The notes under the pieces were generated by a model that worked only from the letters and a program-made list of their open reading frames with translations, searched no databases and was not told the DNA's origin. A stretch of DNA of 64,000 nt from Bacillus cereus G9842 (lineage in GTDB: Bacteria; Bacillota; Bacilli; Bacillales; Bacillaceae_G): NCBI RefSeq assembly GCF_000021305.1, contig NC_011772.1, positions 844,001-908,000 of the forward strand, in the 5' to 3' direction. This document shows, one piece after another, positions 27,225 through 35,853 of this stretch. Position numbers and translations under genes: made by a program. How positions within the stretch are numbered: position 1 is the first letter of the stretch; the number at the start of each line of letters is the position of its first letter.

Positions 27225-29087
27225 TTGAAGACTTTTTCAAAAGGTATAACAGCAGTGGCATTAACGGGATCATTACTTTTAACTCCTATTTCAAGTTATG
27301 CGGCAAATGATGATATTACAGGACATATGTTTGAGACGCATATGCGCTCACTTATTACTAAAGGAGTTTTAATGGGGTATGGTGAGAATGTATATGCGCC
27401 TGATAAATTAGTAACAAGAGCAGAGTTTGCTACATTCATAGCAAGGTCTTTAAATTTACCGAAAGCTGATTCGAATTTCGAGGATGTGCCGAAGACTTAC
27501 GGTTTATATGATGGTGTAAGTAGAGCATATGGAGCGAAAATTATTAATGGTCGTACGAACGAGACGTTCTCACCAAATGATGTGATTACACGTGAAGAAA
27601 TGTCGATAATGGTAAAGCGAGCATTAGACTATAAAAATATTAAAGTAGCTGTAAGTCCGCTTACCTTTACTGATAAAGATAGTATTAACTATAAAGAGCA
27701 TGTACAAGTTATGGTGGCTACTCAAATTATTAAAGGGTATCCAGAAGATAATACATTTAGACCACATTTATCAGCTACAAGAGGGATGGCTTCAGCTATG
27801 TTGGATCGTATGCTTCAGACGATTGAAAAAAACGGAAATAGCAATCCTGTAGAAACTAAGAAATATGTTGTGACAAATGTAAGAGAAAACGGAACAGAGC
27901 AAGAAGTAGAGCGCTATAATACGTATAAAGAGGCAGTTACGGCTGCTCAAAATAAAGGTATGAATGCGGTAAAATACGAGAACGAATTCTTATGGATTAA
28001 AGATGGTTTTGCAAGTGCGAAAAGAATAACTGGGCAAAACATCATTAATATTTATGATGAGAATTTGTCAACAGTATATACGTATATTCAGTATGGAACA
28101 GAATTGAAAGTGTTAGAAGTTGGCGAAGATCGTGTGAAAGTTCAACTTTCTGGTTTGACAGGTTATGTGAAGAAGAATGAAATCACTTTAATTCCTACAA
28201 ATGAAATGAAACAGTCGTCTTATTATGTGAAATCAGATGGATATTTATACCATAAATATTATACATATAATACAAGTTCACCTGGATATACAGAATTTAG
28301 ATATGGTGTGGCACCTTCTTTCATGAAGCAAGGACAGCAAATGTATAGTGTAGATGGAAAAACATTTGGAGATGAAACTTTCTATCAATATTTCAATTAT
28401 TTATCATTACGTTCGAAAACAAATTATACAGCTGAACAACTAGATAGTTATGTGAAATCGATTAAGCCAGACTCTCCATTAATTGGTTTAGGAAAGAAAT
28501 TTAAAGAAGTAGAAAGCAAGTATAATGTAAATGCATTATTCTTATATTCATTAGCAATCCATGAAAGTTATTATGGAACAAGCGCTCTTGCAAAAGATAA
28601 AAATAATTTATTTGGTTTAAAAGCAACAGACGATAGTCCATATGGTAACGGGGAAGCATTTAATTCAAAAGAAGATTGTATTGAACATGCAGCAAAATTA
28701 TACATGAATGAAGGATATTTAAATCCAGGACATTGGCGTTATACAGCAACATATACAGGTGATAAAGCTGCTGGTTTAAATGCGAAATATGCATCTGATG
28801 CGAACTGGGGTAAAAAAGTAGCGGGGCATATGAACCGTTTTGATTCTTATTTAGGTAAAAAAGAATACAACAAGTATAAACTTGCACGTGTGATGAATAA
28901 CGTAGAAGTGAAAAAGAATCCTAGTATATCAAATGAGCGACTGTATCGTTTGAATACAAATGTAGTTGTCACAGTTACTGGTGAAGAAATAATAAATGGA
29001 AAAGCGTGGATTAAAGTTATTTCAGATAATCCTACTGTAACTGAAGCGTATATTGCAAAAGAAAGCTTAGAGTACGTAAAACATTAA
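27225..29087 (+). CDS. SLH-domain endo-beta-N-acetylglucosaminidase
   Basis: A 620-residue secreted wall hydrolase starting at TTG 27225 behind GAGGAGGATAACC. The order is signal peptide (ending SSYAAN), three SLH motifs (EFATFIARSL, TREEMSIMVKRAL, TRGMASAMLDRML; ~30-200), SH3-like region (~260-345), glucosaminidase domain (~415-560) with the catalytic Glu in LAIHESYYGTSALAK and the NNLFGLKA signature, and a final SH3-like segment. It should cut GlcNAc-beta-1,4 glycan bonds. The plan matches B. anthracis BslO, which controls chain length. It occupies the position after csaB where S-layer genes sap/eag lie in B. anthracis. Confidence 0.92.
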   Translation: MKTFSKGITAVALTGSLLLTPISSYAANDDITGHMFETHMRSLITKGVLMGYGENVYAPDKLVTRAEFATFIARSLNLPKADSNFEDVPKTYGLYDGVSRAYGAKIINGRTNETFSPNDVITREEMSIMVKRALDYKNIKVAVSPLTFTDKDSINYKEHVQVMVATQIIKGYPEDNTFRPHLSATRGMASAMLDRMLQTIEKNGNSNPVETKKYVVTNVRENGTEQEVERYNTYKEAVTAAQNKGMNAVKYENEFLWIKDGFASAKRITGQNIINIYDENLSTVYTYIQYGTELKVLEVGEDRVKVQLSGLTGYVKKNEITLIPTNEMKQSSYYVKSDGYLYHKYYTYNTSSPGYTEFRYGVAPSFMKQGQQMYSVDGKTFGDETFYQYFNYLSLRSKTNYTAEQLDSYVKSIKPDSPLIGLGKKFKEVESKYNVNALFLYSLAIHESYYGTSALAKDKNNLFGLKATDDSPYGNGEAFNSKEDCIEHAAKLYMNEGYLNPGHWRYTATYTGDKAAGLNAKYASDANWGKKVAGHMNRFDSYLGKKEYNKYKLARVMNNVEVKKNPSISNERLYRLNTNVVVTVTGEEIINGKAWIKVISDNPTVTEAYIAKESLEYVKH

Positions 29088-29098
29088 TTAAATAAAAA

Positions 29099-29134
29099 AG
29101 AAGGTGCTACTAATATTTCGTAGCACCTTCTTTC
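29099..29134. terminator. Bidirectional terminator
   Basis: AAGAAGGTGCTAC pairs with GTAGCACCTTCTTT between convergent genes, with A and T runs on either side. Confidence 0.85.
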
Positions 29135-30528
29135 TATTCAATTTCAAAATCAACAATGATATAAGCGAGTATAACAACGAAGAAAATACTAACGGCTGGC
29201 GCTGTTAATACGTGGCCAGACATAAAACCAATGCCAAGTGATAGAATGAGTGTGCTCGCTAATAGCATATACTTTACTTTCATGATTTTCTTAAAGTTTG
29301 TGATCATGCTGATGAATAATTTAATACCAAAGTATAGAAGTGGTATTAAGTAAATAAGGAAACCGACAATGCCAAAGGCGAAAAATAGGTCATGGAAGTC
29401 CATTTCAATTAATTTAATTTTATCTGTGTAGTTACCAGCGTAACCCATTCCGAATAGTTTTTGTGAAAGCGGTGCGTCTTTATAGTATTGTTTGTATGTT
29501 TTTAAGAATTTGTCGCGATCACTATAAATTAAACTTTTCACTTCAGAATCTGTAAGTTCACCTTTTGCATGTTTTTTTGCATCTTCTGGATCTTCTTTAA
29601 TTACTTTTCCTTCTTTTCGATCTTTCTCTTCTTGTACTGATTTTTTGTATTCGTATATTTGCATGTGAATGCCCATATTTTTTGCGATAGGAGTATGCGG
29701 TGTAAGAGCAATTAAACCTCCTAGTATAACTGCGGCAACAATGGTATTTACAATATGTGTAAATCCTTTTCCTTCTTTTTTACGATTTATCATGTATTCA
29801 ATGAATGAGAAGAAAAGTGCTACGCCTAATGTAATAACAATTGCGCCATATCCGACTTTCGTTCCGACCATAATACTTGCATACATCGCAAGTATTGTTG
29901 GAATCCAGTAATATATTTTCGAGAAAGAAGTTGTTTTATGTATCGAATATAAGACAATGATTGGGAACATAATGGCGAAAAGAGAACTTAAATCATTTCC
30001 AGCGAAGAACCAACCTCTTGAACCGATTTTTGAGTGAGGATAGCTTGGGAAATCTGTTCCAGTTTGCATTGCGACAATCATTGTGATGCTTAAAATTAAA
30101 GTTGCATATAAGAAATATGTAATGATTTTATGAAATACATACTCTTTATTTTTTAGCTCTTTAAAGGCGATAATATATCCAAACAGTAGCACAATTGGAT
30201 ATATGCTCTTTAAGATGAATTTAACTTCTTCTCCAAATGAAACTGGAGATTTAACCATCATATTATTTACAAGACCGATTGCGAGTGCGATTCCGAGTAA
30301 ACATAAATAGAGGATGTACTTTTTCGCATCTTGTTGTTTGTGATGAAGAAGTAGGTATCCTAATGCAAGAAGCATAAAGGCGAAACGGACTACAACTCCA
30401 ACTGTTGCGCTCATGTGTAATATATAGATTGAAAAAGATGTTAATAAATCTAAAATTGGTTGAAACACAATGAATAGCAATAGGAAATGTGGGAAGTAGT
30501 TATCCGTTTGTTTCAACTTAGTAACCAT
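29134..30528 (-). CDS. O-antigen ligase/polymerase-like membrane protein
   Basis: A 464-residue polytopic membrane protein with about 11 hydrophobic segments. A large extracytoplasmic loop (~290-360, charged, EEKDRKEGKVIKEDPEDAKK) precedes SQKLFGMGYAGNYTD and a HDLFFAFGIVGFLIYL helix, the usual layout of Wzy/WaaL proteins. GGAGG lies just before ATG 30528. The position beside csaAB and SLH proteins suggests polymerisation or ligation of a cell-wall glycan such as SCWP. The donor and acceptor are unknown, and the family assignment rests on topology and loop motif. Confidence 0.8.
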   Translation of the reverse strand: MVTKLKQTDNYFPHFLLLFIVFQPILDLLTSFSIYILHMSATVGVVVRFAFMLLALGYLLLHHKQQDAKKYILYLCLLGIALAIGLVNNMMVKSPVSFGEEVKFILKSIYPIVLLFGYIIAFKELKNKEYVFHKIITYFLYATLILSITMIVAMQTGTDFPSYPHSKIGSRGWFFAGNDLSSLFAIMFPIIVLYSIHKTTSFSKIYYWIPTILAMYASIMVGTKVGYGAIVITLGVALFFSFIEYMINRKKEGKGFTHIVNTIVAAVILGGLIALTPHTPIAKNMGIHMQIYEYKKSVQEEKDRKEGKVIKEDPEDAKKHAKGELTDSEVKSLIYSDRDKFLKTYKQYYKDAPLSQKLFGMGYAGNYTDKIKLIEMDFHDLFFAFGIVGFLIYLIPLLYFGIKLFISMITNFKKIMKVKYMLLASTLILSLGIGFMSGHVLTAPAVSIFFVVILAYIIVDFEIE

Positions 30529-30853
30529 ATGTTCCTCCAGTTCTTCATTCCTTTATTACAACACCCAAAAGATGGGTATAAAGCCTTTTTTACATAGTAA
30601 GGCGAATGAATTTCAATATTTGTTTTTTTATCAAACTTAAGAATACACCATTTCATTGTAATGGTAAATAGATGAAAAGCATGGATAAACCGACTTTAAT
30701 TTCTATATTTTTCAACGGAATTGTATGTTTTATACGGTATATGTACAAATTGCGAGATTATTAGACAGAAAATTGAGAAAAAAGAAGGATTTTTCAATGG
30801 TTCTCTATAATTATATAAGTATAATCTTTATGGAGAAAAGAGGGGTATATATA
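30529..30853. other. Intergenic region, no gene seen
   Basis: AT-rich divergent intergenic segment between the O-antigen ligase-like gene and the enoyl-CoA hydratase gene. The in-frame upstream ORF extension from 30725 lacks a ribosome site and hydratase homology, so it is treated as non-coding leader. Confidence 0.5.
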
Positions 30854-31642
30854 ATGGAAATAACAAGTAAAACAGAATCTGTCGTTGTGAAATATGAAGG
30901 CCACGTTGCAACGGTTATGGTCAATCGCCCAGAGGTGTTAAATGCGTTAGATGAGCCGACATTAAAAGAGTTATTACAAAAGTTGAAAGAAGTAGCGGAA
31001 AGTTCTGCGCATATCGTTGTGTTATGCGGAAACGGCCGTGGTTTTTCTGCGGGTGGGGATATTAAATCGATGCTTTCAAGTAATGATGAAAGTAAGTTTG
31101 ATGGCATTATGAATACTATTTCTGAAGTTGTCGTGACGTTATATACGATGCCAAAGCTTGTTATTAGTGCAATTCATGGACCAACTGCAGGTCTTGGATT
31201 AAGTATTGCGTTAACAGCTGATTATGTAATGGCGGATATATCATCTGTTATTGCAATGAACTTTATTGGAATCGCTTTAATTCCAGATGGAGGCGGTCAT
31301 TTCTTCCTTCAAAAGCGCGTCGGTGAAAATATGACGAAGCAAATTATTTGGGAAGGTAAGAAATTATCAGCGACAGAAGCGCTTGATATCGGCTTAATTG
31401 ATGAAGTAATCGGCGAAGATTTCCAAACGGCTGTGAAGCAAAAAATTAATGAATGGTCACAAAAACCGATTAAAGCAATGATTCAAACGAAGCAAATTTT
31501 ATGTGAAGTAAATCGCTCTAATTTAGAGCAAACATTGCAATTAGAAAAGCGTGGTCAATATGCAATGAGACAAACAGCGGATCATAAAGAAGGAATTGCT
31601 GCGTTTTTAGAGAAACGTTTACCAGCATTTAAAGGGGAATAA
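30854..31642 (+). CDS. Enoyl-CoA hydratase/isomerase family protein
   Basis: A 262-residue crotonase-fold protein from ATG 30854 (AGAGGGGTATATATA upstream). The oxyanion-hole segments are visible: GNGRGFSAGGDIKSML (CoA binding, about residue 60) and IHGPTAGLGLSIALTADYVMA. The usual hydratase catalytic Glu pair is not obvious; IALIPDGGGHFFLQKRVG carries the conserved DGGG turn instead. Likely substrates are short-chain enoyl-CoAs in fatty-acid or amino-acid catabolism. It is transcribed alone and ends in a strong terminator. Confidence 0.9.
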   Translation: MEITSKTESVVVKYEGHVATVMVNRPEVLNALDEPTLKELLQKLKEVAESSAHIVVLCGNGRGFSAGGDIKSMLSSNDESKFDGIMNTISEVVVTLYTMPKLVISAIHGPTAGLGLSIALTADYVMADISSVIAMNFIGIALIPDGGGHFFLQKRVGENMTKQIIWEGKKLSATEALDIGLIDEVIGEDFQTAVKQKINEWSQKPIKAMIQTKQILCEVNRSNLEQTLQLEKRGQYAMRQTADHKEGIAAFLEKRLPAFKGE

Positions 31643-31692
31643 AGTTTGTCCATTCCTCATGAGTAGCTCGTTAATTCGGGATAAAGGGGAGA

Positions 31693-31737
31693 AAGTGCTA
31701 ACACATTTTAGTATAATTGTGTTAGCACTTTTTTTTA
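31693..31737 (+). terminator. Terminator between hydratase and small secreted protein
   Basis: AAGTGCTAACACA pairs with TGTGTTAGCACTT across a 13-base loop, with eight Ts. The next gene's ribosome site (AAGGAG) begins right behind the T-run. Confidence 0.88.
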
Positions 31738-31748
31738 AGGAGTAATAC

Positions 31749-32066
31749 ATGAAGAGAATGATCGGTGTTATCACTATTATTTTGCTTACATATTCTGCTT
31801 TGCATAGTACACCATCTTTGGCAGTTCGGACTGCGTTATTTTTTGAGGGACATCCAAGTGTTGCGTTTTCTGGTGGGGTGACGAAAGAAAAAGATGTGAA
31901 AAAAGAAGCGATTCCAGATGAGTACCAAACTCTATATGGTAAGGAAGAAAACTCAGAGCACTATTTCTTTCCGCATGTAAGAGCACATGAATCAGGAATT
32001 GATATGTTAAGTGCATGCGTGAAGAAAAAATGGTTTTTCTATAAAGCAGAGCTCGGGTGTTATTAA
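31749..32066 (+). CDS. Small secreted protein, unknown function
   Basis: A 105-residue protein with a signal peptide (MKRMIGVITIILLTYSALH, cleavage near SLA) and a mature part of about 80 residues holding two Cys (SACVKKKWF and ELGCY at the C-terminus) that could form a disulfide. TAAGGAG precedes the ATG. No family recognised. It lies 17 bases before the MazG-like gene, so the two may be co-transcribed despite unrelated localisation. Confidence 0.7.
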   Translation: MKRMIGVITIILLTYSALHSTPSLAVRTALFFEGHPSVAFSGGVTKEKDVKKEAIPDEYQTLYGKEENSEHYFFPHVRAHESGIDMLSACVKKKWFFYKAELGCY

Positions 32067-32083
32067 ATATAGGAGGATGAATG

Positions 32084-32410
32084 ATGTCAGCATATAACAA
32101 GTTAGTAAGAGATCGTGTTCCAGAGAAGATTTTAATGTCTGGAAAAACGTATACCGCACAAAAATTAACAGGTCAAGCATATATACAAGCTTTAGCGAAA
32201 ATTGGAACGGAAGAAATTCGTGAATTTGCTTCTATGAAAGAACGCGAACATGCGCTAGATTCTCTTGCGGATGCACTAGAAGTAATCATTTCATTAGCAC
32301 GTGCGGAAGGTGCATCAATTGAAGATGTGGAACGCCTTCGTAAGAAAAAAGAAGTAGAGCGCGGTGGATTTGAAAGAGGGATTTATTTATTAGATGTCTC
32401 GGAAGAATAG
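32084..32410 (+). CDS. MazG-like nucleotide pyrophosphohydrolase (all-alpha NTP-PPase)
   Basis: A 108-residue cytosolic protein. It opens SAYNKLVRDRVPEKI, diagnostic of the small phosphoribosyl-ATP-pyrophosphohydrolase-like family (COG4997), followed by IGTEEIREFA and DSLADALEVI, which supply the acidic metal-binding residues (EExxE, then ExxD-like). ATG 32084 rather than 32081 fits GGAGG best. Members hydrolyse NTPs to NMP and PPi; house-cleaning of modified nucleotides is the usual suggestion. No partner gene helps here. Confidence 0.85.
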   Translation: MSAYNKLVRDRVPEKILMSGKTYTAQKLTGQAYIQALAKIGTEEIREFASMKEREHALDSLADALEVIISLARAEGASIEDVERLRKKKEVERGGFERGIYLLDVSEE

Positions 32411-32423
32411 TTTAATAGGAAAA

Positions 32424-32457
32424 GCATAGCGTTAATGAGTAACGCTATGCTTTTTTG
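32424..32457. terminator. Terminator after MazG-like gene, bidirectional
   Basis: GCATAGCGTT pairs with AACGCTATGC, followed by Ts on the plus strand. The hairpin also covers the last codons of the small minus-strand gene. Confidence 0.8.
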
Positions 32458-32611
32458 TTGCAATGAAGCTAATAATGAAGAAAATAGCTGTTAATATCCA
32501 GCCGATTGTAATAGAAGTAGTAGTATGAACGGCATAAGAAACTTGTAAACAAAATAATGATGCTAAAAACCAAATGAGTGCAATGTGTATATATTTTTTT
32601 GATATATTCAT
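32432..32611 (-). CDS. Small two-helix membrane protein, 59 aa
   Basis: Read on the minus strand from ATG 32611 with AAAAGGAG ten bases upstream. The protein is 59 residues: basic start MNISKKYIHIA, a hydrophobic helix (LIWFLASLFCLQVSYAV), a short TTTS turn, a second helix (IGWILTAIFFIISFIA) and tail TKKHSVTH. The good ribosome site, two clean helices and stop inside the shared terminator make it a credible gene of unknown function. Confidence 0.65.
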   Translation of the reverse strand: MNISKKYIHIALIWFLASLFCLQVSYAVHTTTSITIGWILTAIFFIISFIATKKHSVTH

Positions 32612-32737
32612 ATTTCAAGACTCCTTTTGTATACTAAAAAGAATTTTACTACAATTTAGAAAATTAAGCTATATAAGTAGAGGTTTTCTGGTGAATTTTG
32701 TATACTGAATAGTAGAGAAAATGAGGAGGAAACGACA

Positions 32738-33787
32738 ATGGCACATCATGCGAGAGAAACGATGGAACTTATTAAGGAGCTTGTCTCTATTCCGAGTCCG
32801 TCTGGAAATACAGCAAAAATTATTGATTTTATTGAAAACTATGTCAGTGAGTGGAATGTAGAAACGAAACGTAACAATAAAGGCGCTCTTATTTTAACGG
32901 TAAAAGGGAAGAATGATGCGCAGCACCGCTTATTAACGGCACACGTTGATACGTTAGGTGCGATGGTGAAAGAAATTAAGCCTGATGGTCGCCTGAGTCT
33001 TTCTATGATTGGTGGATTTCGCTGGAACTCTGTAGAAGGAGAATATTGCGAAATTGAAACATCAAGTGGCAAGACGTATACAGGAACGATTTTAATGCAT
33101 CAAACATCTGTACATGTATATAAAGATGCAGGTGAAGCAAAACGCGATGAGAAAAATATTGAAGTTCGTATTGATGAGCGCGTATTTTCAGCTGATGAAG
33201 TACGCGAATTAGGAATTGAAGTAGGAGACTTCGTTTCATTTGATCCGCGCGTTCAAATTACAGAGAGTGGATACATAAAATCACGTCATTTAGATGACAA
33301 AGTAAGTGTTGCGATTTTATTAAAATTAATTAAAAGATTACAAGATGAAAACGTAACATTACCATATACGACGCATTTCTTAATTTCTAATAATGAAGAG
33401 ATTGGATACGGTGGTAATTCTAATATTCCAGAAGAAACTGTTGAATACTTAGCAGTTGATATGGGAGCGTTAGGTGATGGACAAACATCTGATGAATATA
33501 CAGTATCTATTTGTGCAAAAGACTCTAGCGGCCCGTACCATTACGCTTTACGTAAACATTTAGTAGAGCTTGCGAAAACGAATCATATTGAATATAAAGT
33601 AGATATTTATCCGTACTACGGATCTGATGCATCAGCTGCGATTCGTGCGGGATTTGACGTGAAACATGCGTTAATTGGAGCGGGTATTGATTCTTCTCAC
33701 GCATTTGAACGTACACATGAAAGTTCTATTGCGCATACAGAATCATTAGTGTATGCATATGTAATGTCTAATTTAATTGAAGAATAA
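32738..33787 (+). CDS. M42-family metallo-aminopeptidase
   Basis: A 349-residue cytosolic peptidase of the M42 (glutamyl aminopeptidase/endoglucanase M, YsdC-like) family. Metal and catalytic residues are in TAHVDTLGAMV (first His/Asp), SRHLDDKVSV (bridging Asp), SNNEEIGYGG (catalytic Glu pair), AVDMGA (Asp) and the C-terminal SSHAFERTHE His. The length is typical. GAGGAGG precedes the ATG. These enzymes form tetrahedral dodecamers that trim peptides; here it stands alone, followed by three stacked hairpins. Confidence 0.93.
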   Translation: MAHHARETMELIKELVSIPSPSGNTAKIIDFIENYVSEWNVETKRNNKGALILTVKGKNDAQHRLLTAHVDTLGAMVKEIKPDGRLSLSMIGGFRWNSVEGEYCEIETSSGKTYTGTILMHQTSVHVYKDAGEAKRDEKNIEVRIDERVFSADEVRELGIEVGDFVSFDPRVQITESGYIKSRHLDDKVSVAILLKLIKRLQDENVTLPYTTHFLISNNEEIGYGGNSNIPEETVEYLAVDMGALGDGQTSDEYTVSICAKDSSGPYHYALRKHLVELAKTNHIEYKVDIYPYYGSDASAAIRAGFDVKHALIGAGIDSSHAFERTHESSIAHTESLVYAYVMSNLIEE

Positions 33788-33804
33788 TTTCATAGATAAT
33801 AGAG

Positions 33805-33900
33805 AGCTGATTAAAAATATTATTTTTAATCAGCTTTTTATTTGGCGAAGCGATTAGGAGACATGTTCTAATCGCTTTTTTAGCCCGCTATTTGTGGGCT
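33805..33900 (+). terminator. Three consecutive hairpin terminators
   Basis: (1) AGCTGATTAAAAAT/ATTTTTAATCAGCT at 33805-33834 with Ts; (2) AAGCGATTAG/CTAATCGCTT at 33849-33878 with Ts; (3) AGCCCGC/GTGGGCT at 33882-33900. An unusually thorough stop before the next SLH gene. The rest to 34095 is AT-rich promoter region. Confidence 0.8.
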
Positions 33901-34095
33901 GATTAAAGTTTTATTTTATATACATTCATTATAAGTTATATATATGCGATTTTTGTTATACGGCCGGAAACGTGTTTACTATAGATATATAATGTTATAC
34001 ACTATGAAAGGAATTAATTAATAGTTAATATGTTTTAGTTAGCTTGATTAAAAAAATTGTATGAATATGAAGTTTTGAGAGGAGATTTATTTTTC

Positions 34096-35703
34096 ATGAA
34101 GTACAAAGCAATAGCCGCAGGTTTATTAGCAGCAAATTTACTAGCACATCCAATTAGTAGTTTAGCAGAAACGAAGAAATTTCCTGATGTTTCAGATAGT
34201 GCGTGGTCGAAAGACGCAATTTATTATTTAGTAGAGAGAAATGTAATTAACGGTATGCCAGATGGTAACTTTATGCCATACGGAAATTTAACACGTGCCC
34301 AGGCAGCAAAGATTATCGCAACAGCAATTGGGGCTAAAGTAGATCCAAATGCAAAGCCGTCTTATAATGATGCAAAAAATAGTTGGGCAGCTTCATTTAT
34401 TGCAGCCATGGAAAAAGAGAATATTATTAAAGGGCGAGAACCAGGAGTATTTGATCCTGAAGGAAAAGTAACTCGTGCTGAAATGGCAGCTATGCTTGTA
34501 AGAGCATATAATCTGAAGAGCAAAGTAACAGGACCAGTTCCTACAAAATTCGCTGATTTAGAGAATCATTGGGGTAAAGAAGAAGTTAATATTTTAGTAG
34601 AATTAAAACTTTCTTTAGGTACAGAGAATGGCTGGAAACCGAATGATTCTATTACGCGTGAACAAGCAGCTCAGCTTACTGCGCAAACAGATAAATTTAG
34701 CAAGAATAGTGATCGTCCAGTAGAAACAAAGAAAATGTACATAGATAGAAAATTCATTACATATCACGCACCATCATTAAGTTCTGGGATTAGTGCAAAT
34801 CAGCATAATCCACAAATGGTTGAAATTAAAGAAGAACGAGATGGATGGATCAAAATTGCAACAAGTAAAGGTGATAAATGGACACCTTTAGTAGAGAAAA
34901 CAGAAGTTATTAATGAAGGATTCACTACTTATGCAGAAGCTTCTTCTTCTTCAAAAGTAATGGGAACACATAACGCACAACAAGTAACTGTTATTGAAGA
35001 GAACGGCAGCTGGATTCGTATCCGCATGGGCGCTGGTTTCCAATGGGTTAATAAAAATCAATTAAATCCAGTGAAGCAAGGTAACTTCTTAGAAGGAAAA
35101 GCTATTATCATTGATCCAGGTCATGGCGGAGTTGATTCAGGTAATCCAGGTTATTATGAGAAAGAAAGTGAAACTGTATTAGATGTATCACTACGATTAC
35201 AGAAGATATTTGAGAAAAAGACACCATTTACTGTGTTATTCACTCGTACAGATGATACACGTCCAGGAACAAGTGCTTCTGATTCTTTAAAGAAACGTGT
35301 AGAATTTGCTCAAAAAAATAATGGGGATATTTTTGTAAGTATTCATGGTAATGGCACGGAAGAGAAAAATGGACAAGGTACAGAAACGTTCTATTATGAA
35401 TCAGCGACAGCAAGAGGAACAAATCCTAACGTATCAGAAAGTCGTTTACTAGCAGAAAAAATTCAAGAGCGTCTTGTAGATGCACTGGGAACAAAAGATC
35501 GTGGTGTGAAAAAAGGCGATTTATACGTAATTAGAGAAAATACAATGCCAGCTGTATTAGCAGAATTAGCATTTGTAGATAATAAAAGTGATGCAGATAA
35601 AATAGCTACACCAGCGCAAAGACAAAATGCAGCGGAAGCTATTTATCAAGGTATTTTAGATTACTATGAAGAAATGGGTAACAACGTGTCTTCTTTCCGT
35701 TAA
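34096..35703 (+). CDS. SLH-anchored N-acetylmuramoyl-L-alanine amidase (Amidase_3)
   Basis: About 535 residues from ATG 34096 (GAGAGGAGAT upstream). The order is signal peptide (ending SSLAET), three SLH motifs (NLTRAQAAKIIATAI, TRAEMAAMLVRAY, TREQAAQLTAQ; ~25-205), two SH3-like repeats (~225-340), then a zinc-dependent Amidase_3 domain (~345-530) with IIIDPGHGGVDSGN (first His), the conserved Glu in YEKESETVLD, SIHGNG (second His) and the catalytic Glu in AVLAELAFVDN. It hydrolyses the MurNAc-L-Ala amide. Anchoring depends on CsaB-pyruvylated polysaccharide. Confidence 0.93.
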   Translation: MKYKAIAAGLLAANLLAHPISSLAETKKFPDVSDSAWSKDAIYYLVERNVINGMPDGNFMPYGNLTRAQAAKIIATAIGAKVDPNAKPSYNDAKNSWAASFIAAMEKENIIKGREPGVFDPEGKVTRAEMAAMLVRAYNLKSKVTGPVPTKFADLENHWGKEEVNILVELKLSLGTENGWKPNDSITREQAAQLTAQTDKFSKNSDRPVETKKMYIDRKFITYHAPSLSSGISANQHNPQMVEIKEERDGWIKIATSKGDKWTPLVEKTEVINEGFTTYAEASSSSKVMGTHNAQQVTVIEENGSWIRIRMGAGFQWVNKNQLNPVKQGNFLEGKAIIIDPGHGGVDSGNPGYYEKESETVLDVSLRLQKIFEKKTPFTVLFTRTDDTRPGTSASDSLKKRVEFAQKNNGDIFVSIHGNGTEEKNGQGTETFYYESATARGTNPNVSESRLLAEKIQERLVDALGTKDRGVKKGDLYVIRENTMPAVLAELAFVDNKSDADKIATPAQRQNAAEAIYQGILDYYEEMGNNVSSFR

Positions 35704-35711
35704 TTAATAAT

Positions 35712-35739
35712 AAGAGATTGCCATTGGCAGTCTCTTTTA
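35712..35739 (+). terminator. Terminator after SLH amidase
   Basis: AAGAGATTGCC pairs with GGCAGTCTCTT with one mismatch and a short loop, followed by TTTATTTATT. Confidence 0.75.
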
Positions 35740-35853
35740 TTTATTAACGTTTCTCTTTATTTCCGGCATATGATATCATTTAATTTTATATATAAAAAAG
35801 TATTTGAGTAATTGTAATCATAACAATTTTAAACGATAGAGGATGATAATAGA

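Noticed and set aside
33805..33900. CRISPR-like array from the stacked inverted repeats
   Set aside because: The three hairpins are different in sequence and each is a terminator; there are no equal repeats with spacers. No CRISPR array was seen anywhere in the window.
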